Shown here: positions 6,416 to 12,209 of the stretch, piece after piece | Layout of the letters: each line of letters opens with the position of its first letter | Numbering within the stretch: the first letter of the stretch is position 1 | Source of the DNA: Firmicutes bacterium CAG:110 | GTDB lineage: Bacteria > Bacillota > Clostridia > Oscillospirales > Oscillospiraceae | Length of the DNA stretch: 14,296 nt | NCBI GenBank assembly: GCA_000434635.1 | Contig: HF988014.1 | Span: forward strand, 366-14,661 | Reading direction: 5' to 3' | Notes under the pieces: model-generated | Told to the model about the DNA's origin: nothing | The model's input: only the letters and a program-made list of their open reading frames with translations | Database searches by the model: none | Program-made: the position numbers and the translations under genes

Positions 6416-6844
6416 GGCCTTTCCGCCTGCCTGCTCAATCTTTTCCTTGGCAGACTCAGAGAAAGCCGCGGCCTTAACGGTAACCTTCTTGGTCAGGGTG
6501 CCATTGGACAGCACCTTCAGGCCATAGGGGCAGGCGGAGATGACGCCGGCCTCGATCAGAGCGGCTGCATCCACAACAGCGCCGTCCTCAAAGCAGTTCA
6601 GCGCAGCAACGTTGACAGCAGTCAGCGGCTTCGCGTGGATGTTGTGGAAACCACGCTTGGGGATACGACGTGCCAGAGGCATCTGGCCGCCTTCAAATCC
6701 CACGCGAACCTTGCCACCGGAACGGGCCTTCTGACCCTTGTGACCGCGGCCGCCGGTCTTGCCGTTGCCGGAACCGGTACCACGACCCTTACGCTTGCCC
6801 ACCTGAGTGGAGCCAGCAACAGGAGAAAGTTCATGAAGCTTCAT
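6404..6844 (-). CDS. rplO: Ribosomal protein L15 (uL15)
   Basis: L15 is a late-assembly 50S protein with a long basic extension threaded through 23S rRNA. I place the start at the ATG at 6842-6844 (MKLHELSPVAGS), giving 146 residues, the normal length. An in-frame ATG seven codons earlier (6863-6865) lies inside L30, ahead of the strong site TAAGGAGGGG (6851-6860), which is correctly spaced only for the later ATG. The Gly/Arg-rich part GRGTGSGNGKTGGRGHKGQ and the C-terminal domain with EAGVISACPYGLKVLSNG are typical. The last codons (GAG GTG GTA TAA) hold the secY ribosome-binding site, and secY begins at the next base. Confidence 0.97.
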   Translation of the reverse strand: MKLHELSPVAGSTQVGKRKGRGTGSGNGKTGGRGHKGQKARSGGKVRVGFEGGQMPLARRIPKRGFHNIHAKPLTAVNVAALNCFEDGAVVDAAALIEAGVISACPYGLKVLSNGTLTKKVTVKAAAFSESAKEKIEQAGGKAEVV

Positions 6845-6857
6845 ATTCTTCCCCTCC

Positions 6858-7040
6858 TTATTCAACTTCGGTGACCTGCAGCAGATAACCGATCTTGGCG
6901 ATCTTGCCGCGGGTCTGGGTGTTGTCCGGCTGGATGGTCACCTGGCCGATCTTGCGCAGACCCAGGCTCTCAGCAGTAGCGATGTGCTTTTCCAGACGGC
7001 CGTTCAGGCTCTTAACAAGCTTGATTTTCAGGTTTGCCAT
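6858..7040 (-). CDS. rpmD: Ribosomal protein L30 (uL30)
   Basis: L30 is a small 50S protein with a ferredoxin-like fold. The 60-residue product has the diagnostic pattern LKIKLVKSLNGRLEKHIATAESLGLRKIGQ, then QPDNTQTRGKIAKIGYLLQVTEV. The position between S5 and L15 is universal in Firmicutes. The site TAAGGAGGG is fused to the S5 stop, and the L30 stop likewise begins the L15 site. Confidence 0.97.
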   Translation of the reverse strand: MANLKIKLVKSLNGRLEKHIATAESLGLRKIGQVTIQPDNTQTRGKIAKIGYLLQVTEVE

Positions 7041-7054
7041 GTTAATTGCCCTCC

Positions 7055-7561
7055 TTAACCTACGATTTGCTCTACGCTCTTACCACGGATAGCAGCAACC
7101 TGCTCGGGGGAACGCAGGGAAGTCAGACCAGCCATAGTGGCCTTGACAACGTTCTGGGGATTGTTGGAACGCAGGCACTTGGCGCAGATGTTCTTGATGC
7201 CAACAGCCTCCATAACGGCACGGACAGCGCCGCCGGCGATAACGCCGGTGCCTTCGGGAGCGGGCTTCAGCAGAACGGTGCCAGCACCGAAGATGCCGAT
7301 GGTGTCATGGGGAATGGTGGTGCCGGCCAGAGAAACCTTGACCATGTTCTTCTTGGCATCGGCGATGCCCTTCAGAATGGCCTCGGAAACTTCGGCAGCC
7401 TTGCCCAGACCGTAACCCACGGTACCCTTGCCGTCGCCAACAACAACCAGAGCGGAGAACTTCATGACACGGCCGCCCTTAACGGTCTTGCTGACACGGT
7501 TCAGGTAAACGACCTTCTCAATGAGCTCAGGAGCATCATTGTTCGTCTTATTATAAGCCAT
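7055..7561 (-). CDS. rpsE: Ribosomal protein S5 (uS5)
   Basis: S5 is at the mRNA entry channel and affects decoding accuracy. The product is 168 residues with an N-terminal double-stranded-RNA-binding domain (about residues 11-75: LIEKVVYLNRVSKTVKGGR, then the signature VVVGDGKGTVGYGLGKAAEV) and a C-terminal domain containing PEGTGVIAGGAVRAVMEAVGI. A GAGGAGG site lies 7 nt upstream. The usual spectinomycin-loop region around KTVKGGRVMKFSALV looks normal. Its TAA stop begins the L30 ribosome-binding site. Confidence 0.98.
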   Translation of the reverse strand: MAYNKTNNDAPELIEKVVYLNRVSKTVKGGRVMKFSALVVVGDGKGTVGYGLGKAAEVSEAILKGIADAKKNMVKVSLAGTTIPHDTIGIFGAGTVLLKPAPEGTGVIAGGAVRAVMEAVGIKNICAKCLRSNNPQNVVKATMAGLTSLRSPEQVAAIRGKSVEQIVG

Positions 7562-7579
7562 TATCTTTCCTCCTCACTC

Positions 7580-7939
7580 TTAGAACTTGAGTCCGGCTTC
7601 ACGGGCGCCATCGGCCAGAGCAGCGATACGGCCATGGTACACATAACCGCCGCGGTCGAAAACGACCTCTTCGATGCCCTTTTCCTTGGCACGCTCAGCC
7701 AGAACAGCGCCGACCTTCTTGGCAGCCTCGCAGTTGCCGGTCGCGCCCTCAAATTCCTTCTCCAGCGTATTGGCGGAAACCAGAGTCACGCCATTGACGT
7801 CGTCGATGATCTGGGCGTAGATGTTCGCGTTGGAACGGAACACGTTCAGACGGGGACGCTCAGGAGTGCCGGAGATCTTGCCACGAACGCGGACATGCCG
7901 ATGCATGCGCATTGCTTTCTTATTGATCTTGCTAACCAT
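7580..7939 (-). CDS. rplR: Ribosomal protein L18 (uL18)
   Basis: L18 binds 5S rRNA together with L5 and attaches it to the central protuberance. The product is 119 residues. It has the basic N terminus with HRHVRVRGKISGTPERPRLN, the strand NIYAQIIDDVNGVTLVSANT, a helical section AAKKVGAVLAERAKEKGI, and the end VVFDRGGYVYHGRIAALADGAREAGLKF, which is the standard family C terminus. GGAGG is placed before the ATG just after the L6 stop. It lies 15 nt after L6 and 18 nt before S5. Confidence 0.98.
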   Translation of the reverse strand: MVSKINKKAMRMHRHVRVRGKISGTPERPRLNVFRSNANIYAQIIDDVNGVTLVSANTLEKEFEGATGNCEAAKKVGAVLAERAKEKGIEEVVFDRGGYVYHGRIAALADGAREAGLKF

Positions 7940-7954
7940 TTCGGCACACCTCCA

Positions 7955-8500
7955 TTACTTCTTGCCACCGGTCTTACCGACCTTGCGGCGGATGACCTCA
8001 GTGGTATACTTGATGCCCTTGCCCTTGTAGGGTTCGGGGGGACGCTTGCCGCGGACTTCGGCGGCGAACTGACCAACGGTCTGCTTGTCGATGCCGTGGA
8101 TGATGATCTTGTTGGGAGCGGGAACCTCAATAGTGATGCCGGGGATCTCGTCCACGAACACTTCGTGGGAGTAGCCCAGACGCATGACCAGCTGATTGCC
8201 CTTCTTCTCGGCACGGTAGCCAACGCCGTTGACTTCCAGTTCCTTGGTGAAGCCCTTCTCAACGCCCTCCACCATGTTGTGGATCAGGGTACGGGTCAGG
8301 CCGTGCAGGGACTTGTGCAGATGCTCATCATCGGGACGGTCAACGATCAGCTCGTTGCCCTCGATCTTCAGGATCATGTCGGGATGGAAGGTGTGAGTCA
8401 GGGTACCCTTGGGTCCCTTCACGGTGACGACGTTACCATCGGCAATGGTCACTGTAACGTTTGCCGGGATAATAACCGGCTTCTTACCAATTCTAGACAT
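7955..8500 (-). CDS. rplF: Ribosomal protein L6 (uL6)
   Basis: L6 lies at the base of the L7/L12 stalk near the sarcin-ricin loop. The product is 181 residues with two similar alpha/beta domains. The start MSRIGKKPVIIPANVTV is typical, residues about 48-76 hold DRPDDEHLHKSLHGLTRTLI, the second domain has ELEVNGVGYRAEKKGNQLVM, and the C-terminal signature PPEPYKGKGIKY is intact. It starts 14 nt after S8, with the Shine-Dalgarno taken from the S8 stop (TAAGGAGGG). Confidence 0.98.
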   Translation of the reverse strand: MSRIGKKPVIIPANVTVTIADGNVVTVKGPKGTLTHTFHPDMILKIEGNELIVDRPDDEHLHKSLHGLTRTLIHNMVEGVEKGFTKELEVNGVGYRAEKKGNQLVMRLGYSHEVFVDEIPGITIEVPAPNKIIIHGIDKQTVGQFAAEVRGKRPPEPYKGKGIKYTTEVIRRKVGKTGGKK

Positions 8501-8514
8501 TTACGAAACCCTCC

Positions 8515-8913
8515 TTACCAGACGAATGCCAGGACTTCGCCGCCGATGTGGTTTTCGCGAGCCTTCTTGTCGGTCATAACGCCCTTGGAAGTGGAAACGA
8601 TGGCGATGCCCAGGCCCTTGAGAACCTTGGGCAGCTCGTCGGCGCCGGCGTAGATACGCAGGCCGGGCTTGGAAACGCGCTTCAGCCCGGACAGGGCAGG
8701 CTGCTTCTTGCCCAGATACTTCAGGGTGATGTGAATGACGCCCTGATTGCCGTTGTCCTGCAGAGAGAAGGACTTGATATAGCCCTCATCCAGCAGAATC
8801 TGGGCAATGGCCTTCTTCAGGTTGGAAGCGGGGACATCCACGGTTTCGTGCTTTGCGCTGTTCGCATTGCGGATGCGGGTCAGCATGTCTGCTACGGGAT
8901 CGGTGATTTGCAT
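8515..8913 (-). CDS. rpsH: Ribosomal protein S8 (uS8)
   Basis: S8 binds 16S rRNA helix 21 early in 30S assembly; in E. coli it also represses the spc operon by binding its mRNA. The product is 132 residues. It begins MQITDPVADMLTRIRNAN, has the middle segment GNQGVIHITLKYL, and closes with the family signature GIAIVSTSKGVMTDKKAR and GGEVLAFVW. The ribosome-binding site TAAGGAGG lies 8 nt before the ATG. Unusually for this cluster, a 137-nt folded gap precedes the gene, which makes autoregulation at this point an attractive guess. The S8 stop is fused to the L6 ribosome-binding site. Confidence 0.98.
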   Translation of the reverse strand: MQITDPVADMLTRIRNANSAKHETVDVPASNLKKAIAQILLDEGYIKSFSLQDNGNQGVIHITLKYLGKKQPALSGLKRVSKPGLRIYAGADELPKVLKGLGIAIVSTSKGVMTDKKARENHIGGEVLAFVW

Positions 8914-8937
8914 GTTTATATCCTCCTTATAGAAGTT

Positions 8938-8952
8938 ACGGGCTTTACCCGT
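8938..8952 (-). promoter_or_regulatory. Small hairpin just upstream of the S8 ribosome-binding site
   Basis: ACGGG (8952-8948) and CCCGT (8942-8938) pair perfectly around the loop TAAAG. It ends 9 nt before the TAAGGAGG of S8 (8922-8929). It is short but GC-rich at its core and directly follows the longer hairpin at 8969-9010, so the two probably form one folded leader for S8. Confidence 0.6.
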
Positions 8953-8968
8953 GGAGACCCAAAGGTAT

Positions 8969-9010
8969 CCGGGGAATGCGCTCCGCTCTGACGCGGAGCC
9001 ATCTTCCCGG
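8969..9010 (-). promoter_or_regulatory. Long hairpin in the S14-S8 intergenic RNA
   Basis: On the transcript strand this forms a long imperfect hairpin. The apical stem is a perfect 7-bp pairing of GCTCCGC (8999-8993) with GCGGAGC (8986-8980) around the 6-nt loop GTCAGA. Below it, a bulged G (8979) and a 2-nt GA bulge (9003-9002) flank a TG/CA pair of base pairs. GAA pairs with TTC, then a bulged C (8973), and CCGG (9010-9007) pairs with CCGG (8972-8969). No U-tract follows, so it is not an intrinsic terminator. It lies about 55 nt before the S8 start. Possible roles are a protein-binding control site or an RNA processing site; which one is unknown. Confidence 0.75.
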
Positions 9011-9050
9011 GACTCTCTGGATCTTTTTCACATTTGGATTCGACCTTACC

Positions 9051-9236
9051 TTACCAGCTGGCCTTGCGGACACCGGGGATCTGACCCTTGTAGGCCAGCT
9101 CCCGGAAGCAGATACGGCATACGCCGTAATCCCGCAGGTAAGCGTGGGGTCTGCCGCAGATCTTGCAGCGATTATAGCGGCGGCTGGAGAACTTGGGCTC
9201 AGCCTGCTGCTTCAGGATCATAGACTTTTTAGCCAT
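9051..9236 (-). CDS. rpsN: Ribosomal protein S14, short zinc-binding type (uS14)
   Basis: S14 is a late-binding protein of the 30S head. At 61 residues this is the short type Z form. Zinc ligands are C24, C27, C40 and C43 in RCKICGRP and GVCRICFRELA, and the protein ends AYKGQIPGVRKASW, the standard C terminus. This form is the housekeeping S14 of Firmicutes and Actinobacteria, while a longer zinc-free version is often encoded elsewhere as a low-zinc spare. A good AGGAGG lies upstream. The stop is followed by 137 nt without a gene before S8, the largest gap in the spc part and strongly able to fold. Confidence 0.98.
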   Translation of the reverse strand: MAKKSMILKQQAEPKFSSRRYNRCKICGRPHAYLRDYGVCRICFRELAYKGQIPGVRKASW

Positions 9237-9254
9237 TTATTGATTCCTCCTAAA

Positions 9255-9797
9255 TCAAGCGGTGAAGGGAGCGCCCAGAAGCGTCAGCAGCTCCTTGGCC
9301 TCTTCGTCGGTGGCAGCGGTGGTGCAGATGCAGATGTCCATACCACGGATCTTGTCCACCTTGTCATACTCGATCTCAGGGAAAATCAGCTGCTCCTTCA
9401 GACCGAAGGCGTAGTTGCCGCGGCCGTCGAAGGAATTGGGGTTGATGCCCCGGAAGTCACGGACACGGGGCAGCGCCACGCTGAACAGACGGTCCAGGAA
9501 CTCGTACATCTTGTCGCCGCGGAGGGTGACCTTCACGCCGACGGTCTCGCCTTCACGCACCTTGAAGTTAGCCACGCTCTTGCGGGCCTTGCAGGTGATG
9601 GGCTTCTGGCCGGTGATGGTGGCGATGTCCTTGCAGATGGCTTCGATTTCCTTGGCGTTGTTCTTGCTTTCGCCGCAGCCGACGTTCACGATGACCTTGT
9701 CCAGCTTGGGGATCTGCATAACGCTCTTGTAGCCGAACTTCTTGTTCAGAGCGGGAGCGATCTCGGCGACATATCTTTCTTTCATTCTGCTAGCCAT
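9255..9797 (-). CDS. rplE: Ribosomal protein L5 (uL5)
   Basis: L5 binds 5S rRNA in the central protuberance and touches the P-site tRNA. The product is 180 residues, as usual. The core shows IPKLDKVIVNVGCGESKNN, TGQKPITCKARKSVANFKVREG, the VTLRGDKMYEFLDRL strand-helix unit, and the end LLTLLGAPFTA. I keep the first ATG (MASRMKERY) because AGAGGAGAG sits about 8 nt upstream; the next Met, at codon 5, would be too far for it. L24 lies 18 nt upstream and zinc-type S14 18 nt downstream. Confidence 0.97.
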   Translation of the reverse strand: MASRMKERYVAEIAPALNKKFGYKSVMQIPKLDKVIVNVGCGESKNNAKEIEAICKDIATITGQKPITCKARKSVANFKVREGETVGVKVTLRGDKMYEFLDRLFSVALPRVRDFRGINPNSFDGRGNYAFGLKEQLIFPEIEYDKVDKIRGMDICICTTAATDEEAKELLTLLGAPFTA

Positions 9798-9815
9798 GAA
9801 ATTACTCTCCTCTCA

Positions 9816-10121
9816 TCAGATTTCGGCGCCGCACTTGCGGCAGATGCGGACCTTCTTGTCGCCGTCCATCTTGTAGCCGACGCGAACGCCCTTGTTGCAC
9901 TTCTCGCAGAACAGGGCCACCTTGCAGGAGCGGATGGGGGTCTCGCGCTTGACGATGCCGCCGGCCTCGCCCTGACGGCGGGGCTTGGTGTGGCAGGTGG
10001 CGACGTTGACCTTCTCCACGATGACCTTGTTCTCCTTGGGCATGGCCGTCAGGACCTTGCCCTTAACGCCCTTGTCCTTGCCGGACAGAACGATAACGGT
10101 ATCATTCTTCTTAATGTTCAT
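9816..10121 (-). CDS. rplX: Ribosomal protein L24 (uL24), zinc-ribbon form
   Basis: L24 helps start 50S assembly and lies near the exit tunnel opening. The 101-residue product has the N-terminal KOW motif (VIVLSGKDKGVKGKVLTAMPKENKVIVE, about residues 9-36), followed by the PRRQGEAGGIVKRETPI region. The C-terminal part keeps two CxxC pairs, C72/C75 and C94/C97, around GVRVGYKMDGDKKVRI, which suggests a bound zinc; many bacterial L24 proteins, such as that of Bacillus subtilis, lack these cysteines. The start is preceded by AAGGGGG fused to the L14 stop. The identity is firm; zinc binding is inferred from the cysteines. Confidence 0.97.
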   Translation of the reverse strand: MNIKKNDTVIVLSGKDKGVKGKVLTAMPKENKVIVEKVNVATCHTKPRRQGEAGGIVKRETPIRSCKVALFCEKCNKGVRVGYKMDGDKKVRICRKCGAEI

Positions 10122-10136
10122 TTCTTCGGTTCCCCC

Positions 10137-10505
10137 TTAGATGACTTCGGGTGCCAGAGAGAGGATCTTCATGTAATCTCTTTCTCTGAGCTCGCGCGCC
10201 ACCGGTCCAAAGATACGGGTACCCTTGGGGTTCTTGTCTTCCTTGATGATAACGGCAGCGTTCTCATCAAAGCGGACATAGCTGCCGTCCTCACGGCGAA
10301 CGCCCCGCTTGGTACGGACGATAACCGCCTTGACGACCTCGCCCTTCTTCACAGTGCCGCCGGGAGCAGCCTTACGAACGGAAGCCACGATCACATCGCC
10401 GATGTTGCCGTATTTCCGCTTGGAGCCGCCCAAAACACGGATGCAGTGGATTTCCTTAGCGCCGGTGTTGTCGGCAACCTTCAGATAGCTTTCTTCCTGA
10501 ATCAT
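10137..10505 (-). CDS. rplN: Ribosomal protein L14 (uL14)
   Basis: L14 is a beta-barrel 50S protein at the subunit interface, forming intersubunit bridges with 16S rRNA and the docking site of the silencing factor RsfS. The product is 122 residues, exactly the common length. It opens MIQEESYLKVADNTGAKEI and contains VLGGSKRKYGNIGDVIVASV, RREDGSYVRFDENAAVII and the end GPVARELRERDYMKILSLAPEVI, all characteristic. In E. coli it is the first gene of the spc operon; here it follows S17 after only 15 nt, so S10 and spc genes are probably cotranscribed. Confidence 0.98.
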   Translation of the reverse strand: MIQEESYLKVADNTGAKEIHCIRVLGGSKRKYGNIGDVIVASVRKAAPGGTVKKGEVVKAVIVRTKRGVRREDGSYVRFDENAAVIIKEDKNPKGTRIFGPVARELRERDYMKILSLAPEVI

Positions 10506-10520
10506 AAGTTTCCGACCTCC

Positions 10521-10781
10521 TTACTTCGCCTTTTCGATGATACGGACCAGTCTCCAGCGCTTGTCCTTGGACAGGGGACGGGTCTCCATGACCTCCACGG
10601 TGTCGCCGATGCCGCACTCGTTGTTCTCGTCGTGAGCCTTCAGCTTGTAAGTCCGCTTCATGGTCTTCTTGTACAGAGGATGCTGCACGCTGTCCTCGAT
10701 TGCAACCACAATGGTCTTGTCCATCTTATCGGAGACGACCTGACCGATTCTGGTTTTACGGAATGCTCTATTCTCAGTCAT
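10521..10781 (-). CDS. rpsQ: Ribosomal protein S17 (uS17)
   Basis: S17 is an early 16S rRNA-binding protein of the 30S body with an OB fold. The product is 86 residues. It shows RKTRIGQVVSDKMDKTIVVAIE at the N-terminal side, the basic loop HPLYKKTMKRTYKLKAHDE, and the signature GDTVEVMETRPLSKDKRW. It follows L29 with a 13-nt gap and a TGAGGAGG stop-plus-Shine-Dalgarno fusion. The stop in turn begins the L14 ribosome-binding site (TAAGGAGG). By the E. coli scheme this is the last gene of the S10 operon, but no terminator or promoter separates it from L14 here. Confidence 0.98.
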   Translation of the reverse strand: MTENRAFRKTRIGQVVSDKMDKTIVVAIEDSVQHPLYKKTMKRTYKLKAHDENNECGIGDTVEVMETRPLSKDKRWRLVRIIEKAK

Positions 10782-10794
10782 TTACGTTTCCTCC

Positions 10795-10992
10795 TCAGAC
10801 GTTGGTCTCTTTCTCACGAATAATGGTCTTGATGCGGGCAATGTCCTTTTTGACAGCGGCGATCTGCATGGGGTTGTCCAGCTGGTTGGTCGCATGCTGC
10901 ATTCTCAGCATGAACAGATCCTTCTTCAGCTCGTCAAGCTTCTTGTTCAGCTCTTCCGCGGACAGATTCTTGATTTCCTTTGCCTTCATCAT
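10795..10992 (-). CDS. rpmC: Ribosomal protein L29 (uL29)
   Basis: L29 is a small two-helix protein beside L23 at the exit tunnel. The product is 65 residues with the motif AKEIKNLSAEELNKKLDELKKDLFMLRMQHATNQLDNP, which is diagnostic. Two ATG codons are in tandem (10990-10992 and 10987-10989). The first overlaps the L16 stop as TAATG and is given here; the second would give MKAKEI, the more usual family start, and a 64-residue protein. The only upstream ribosome-binding sequence is a weak GGTGG, so translation probably depends on ribosomes finishing L16. Its TGA stop is fused to the S17 Shine-Dalgarno (TGAGGAGG). Confidence 0.97.
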   Translation of the reverse strand: MMKAKEIKNLSAEELNKKLDELKKDLFMLRMQHATNQLDNPMQIAAVKKDIARIKTIIREKETNV

Positions 10993-11423
10993 TATTCACC
11001 ACCAATCTCAGTTTCGACTTCCTTGGTGATGATCCGGGTCTTGATGGGCAGCTTGTGCTGTGCCAGACGCAGAGCCTCGCGGGCAACGTCCTCCGTCACG
11101 CCGCCGATCTCAAACATCACCTTCTGATTCTTAACGACTGCGACCCAGCCTTCGGGAGCGCCTTTACCGGAACCCATACGGGTGCCCAGGCCCTTCTTGG
11201 AATAAGGCTTGTCGGGGAAGATCTTGATCCAGACCTTACCGCCACGCTTGGTATAACGGGTCATGGCGATACGGGCTGCTTCGATCTGGTTGCCGGTGAT
11301 CCAGCCGGGCTCCAGAGCCTGGATGCCAAATTCACCGTAGCTAACCTTGTTACCGCGGGAGGCAGCGCCGGTCATACGGCCACGCTGAACCTTGCGGTAC
11401 TTTGCTCTTTTCGGCATCAGCAT
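10992..11423 (-). CDS. rplP: Ribosomal protein L16 (uL16)
   Basis: L16 is a late-assembling 50S protein near the A site and the central protuberance. The product is 143 residues, the usual length. The start MLMPKRAKYRKVQRGR is typical for Firmicutes, followed by YGEFGIQALEPGWITGNQIEAAR and the signature region KIFPDKP ... GTRMGSGKGAPEGWVAVV. The ATG overlaps the stop of S3 (TAATG), and AAGGAGG inside the last S3 codons is its ribosome-binding site. Its own stop overlaps the L29 ATG in the same way, so S3, L16 and L29 form a chain of coupled starts. Confidence 0.98.
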   Translation of the reverse strand: MLMPKRAKYRKVQRGRMTGAASRGNKVSYGEFGIQALEPGWITGNQIEAARIAMTRYTKRGGKVWIKIFPDKPYSKKGLGTRMGSGKGAPEGWVAVVKNQKVMFEIGGVTEDVAREALRLAQHKLPIKTRIITKEVETEIGGE

Positions 11424-12196
11424 TAGCGGTTTCCTCCTTCACGGTTGTAATTTCTTCTCTCGCCGCCCTGCCGACGGTCACCGCCCTGACGGCGGTCGCC
11501 CTGCCGACGGTCACGACGCTCGCGGCGCTCACGGGGAGCGGGTTCGGGAGTCGCGGCACGCAGAGTGGTGTTCAGGACTTCGCCCTTGTAGATCCACACC
11601 TTCACGCCGATGCGGCCGTAGGTGGTGGCAGCTTCCGCAAAGCCGTACTCAATGTCGGCGCGGATGGTCTGCAGGGGGATGGTGCCCTCGTGGTAGCTCT
11701 CGGAGCGGGCGATCTCAGCGCCGCCCAGACGGCCGCCGCAGGTGACCTTGATGCCCTTGGCACCCAGACGGGTGGCCTGCTGCATGGCCTTCTTCATGGC
11801 GCGGCGGAAGGAGATACGCTTCTCCAGCTGCTGGGCGATGTTCTCGGCCACCAGCTGAGCGTTCAGGTCGGGGGAGCGAACCTCAACGATGTTCAGGTTC
11901 ACGCTCTTGCCGAGCTTGGCTTCCATTTCCTTGCGCAGGTTCTCGATTTCGGCGCCAGCCTTACCGATGACGACACCGGGGCGTGAGCACCACAGGTTGA
12001 TCTTGACCTTGCCGTTGGAACGCTCGATCTCGATCTTAGCCACGCCGGCGGCGTACAGCTTGTTCTTCAGATACTTACGGATGTTGTAATCTTCGACGAC
12101 CAGGTCACCGACCTTGTCCTCGCGGGCGTACCAGCGGGAATCCCAGTCCTTGATTACGCCAACCCGCAGTCCATGGGGATTAACTTTCTGTCCCAT
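11423..12196 (-). CDS. rpsC: Ribosomal protein S3 (uS3) with Arg/Gly-rich C-terminal tail
   Basis: S3 forms the mRNA entry channel on the 30S subunit together with S4 and S5 and contributes to mRNA helicase activity. The product is 257 residues. It begins with MGQKVNPHGLRVGVIKDWDS, has a KH domain with the GKAG loop at 78-81, and carries the basic patch FRRAMKKAMQ (R131, R132, K135) that matches the E. coli helicase residues. Good bacterial sequence runs to about residue 213 (YKGEVLNTTL). The last 44 residues are a low-complexity tail of RRQGGD-like units, probably disordered. The DNA of this tail holds direct repeats. The tail's last codons also form the ribosome-binding site of L16, and the stop overlaps the L16 ATG (TAATG). 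Confidence 0.97.
   Translation of the reverse strand: MGQKVNPHGLRVGVIKDWDSRWYAREDKVGDLVVEDYNIRKYLKNKLYAAGVAKIEIERSNGKVKINLWCSRPGVVIGKAGAEIENLRKEMEAKLGKSVNLNIVEVRSPDLNAQLVAENIAQQLEKRISFRRAMKKAMQQATRLGAKGIKVTCGGRLGGAEIARSESYHEGTIPLQTIRADIEYGFAEAATTYGRIGVKVWIYKGEVLNTTLRAATPEPAPRERRERRDRRQGDRRQGGDRRQGGERRNYNREGGNR
11426..11557 (-). repeat. Direct repeats encoding the S3 RRQGG tail
   Basis: This stretch codes for S3 residues 214-256. An identical 18-nt block (cgccctgccgacggtcac on the plus strand) occurs at 11464-11481 and again at 11497-11514, 33 nt (11 codons) apart, with a diverged copy between them. The unit encodes DRRQG(G). Because the spacing is a multiple of three, copy-number change would keep the frame. 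The peptide is rich in Arg, Gly, Gln and Asp and has no hydrophobic core, which suggests an exposed, RNA-contacting tail; that role is inference. Confidence 0.8.
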
Positions 12197-12209
12197 AGCT
12201 ACCTCCTGA

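Noticed and set aside
6845..6865. Earlier ATG for L15 (seven extra residues)
   Set aside because: It lies upstream of, and overlaps, the strong TAAGGAGGGG site, and family alignment begins at MKLHEL.
5153..6874. 573-codon open frame on the plus strand
   Set aside because: Antisense of secY and L15; its Asp/Gly/Gln-rich translation reflects complement codons of hydrophobic secY residues.
7046..8653. 535-codon open frame on the plus strand
   Set aside because: Antisense of S5, L18, L6 and part of S8; no independent coding evidence.
8916..9002. 28-codon open frame (MAPRQSGAHS...) in the S14-S8 gap, minus strand
   Set aside because: Its ATG lies inside the long hairpin and the only purine-rich bases (GGGAAG) touch the ATG, too close for a ribosome-binding site.
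8976..10823. 615-codon open frame on the plus strand
   Set aside because: It lies opposite eight or so clear ribosomal protein genes. GC-rich third positions of those genes keep stops out of the antisense frame; its translation is low-complexity (Leu, Val, Asp, Gly, Ala) and matches no family I know.
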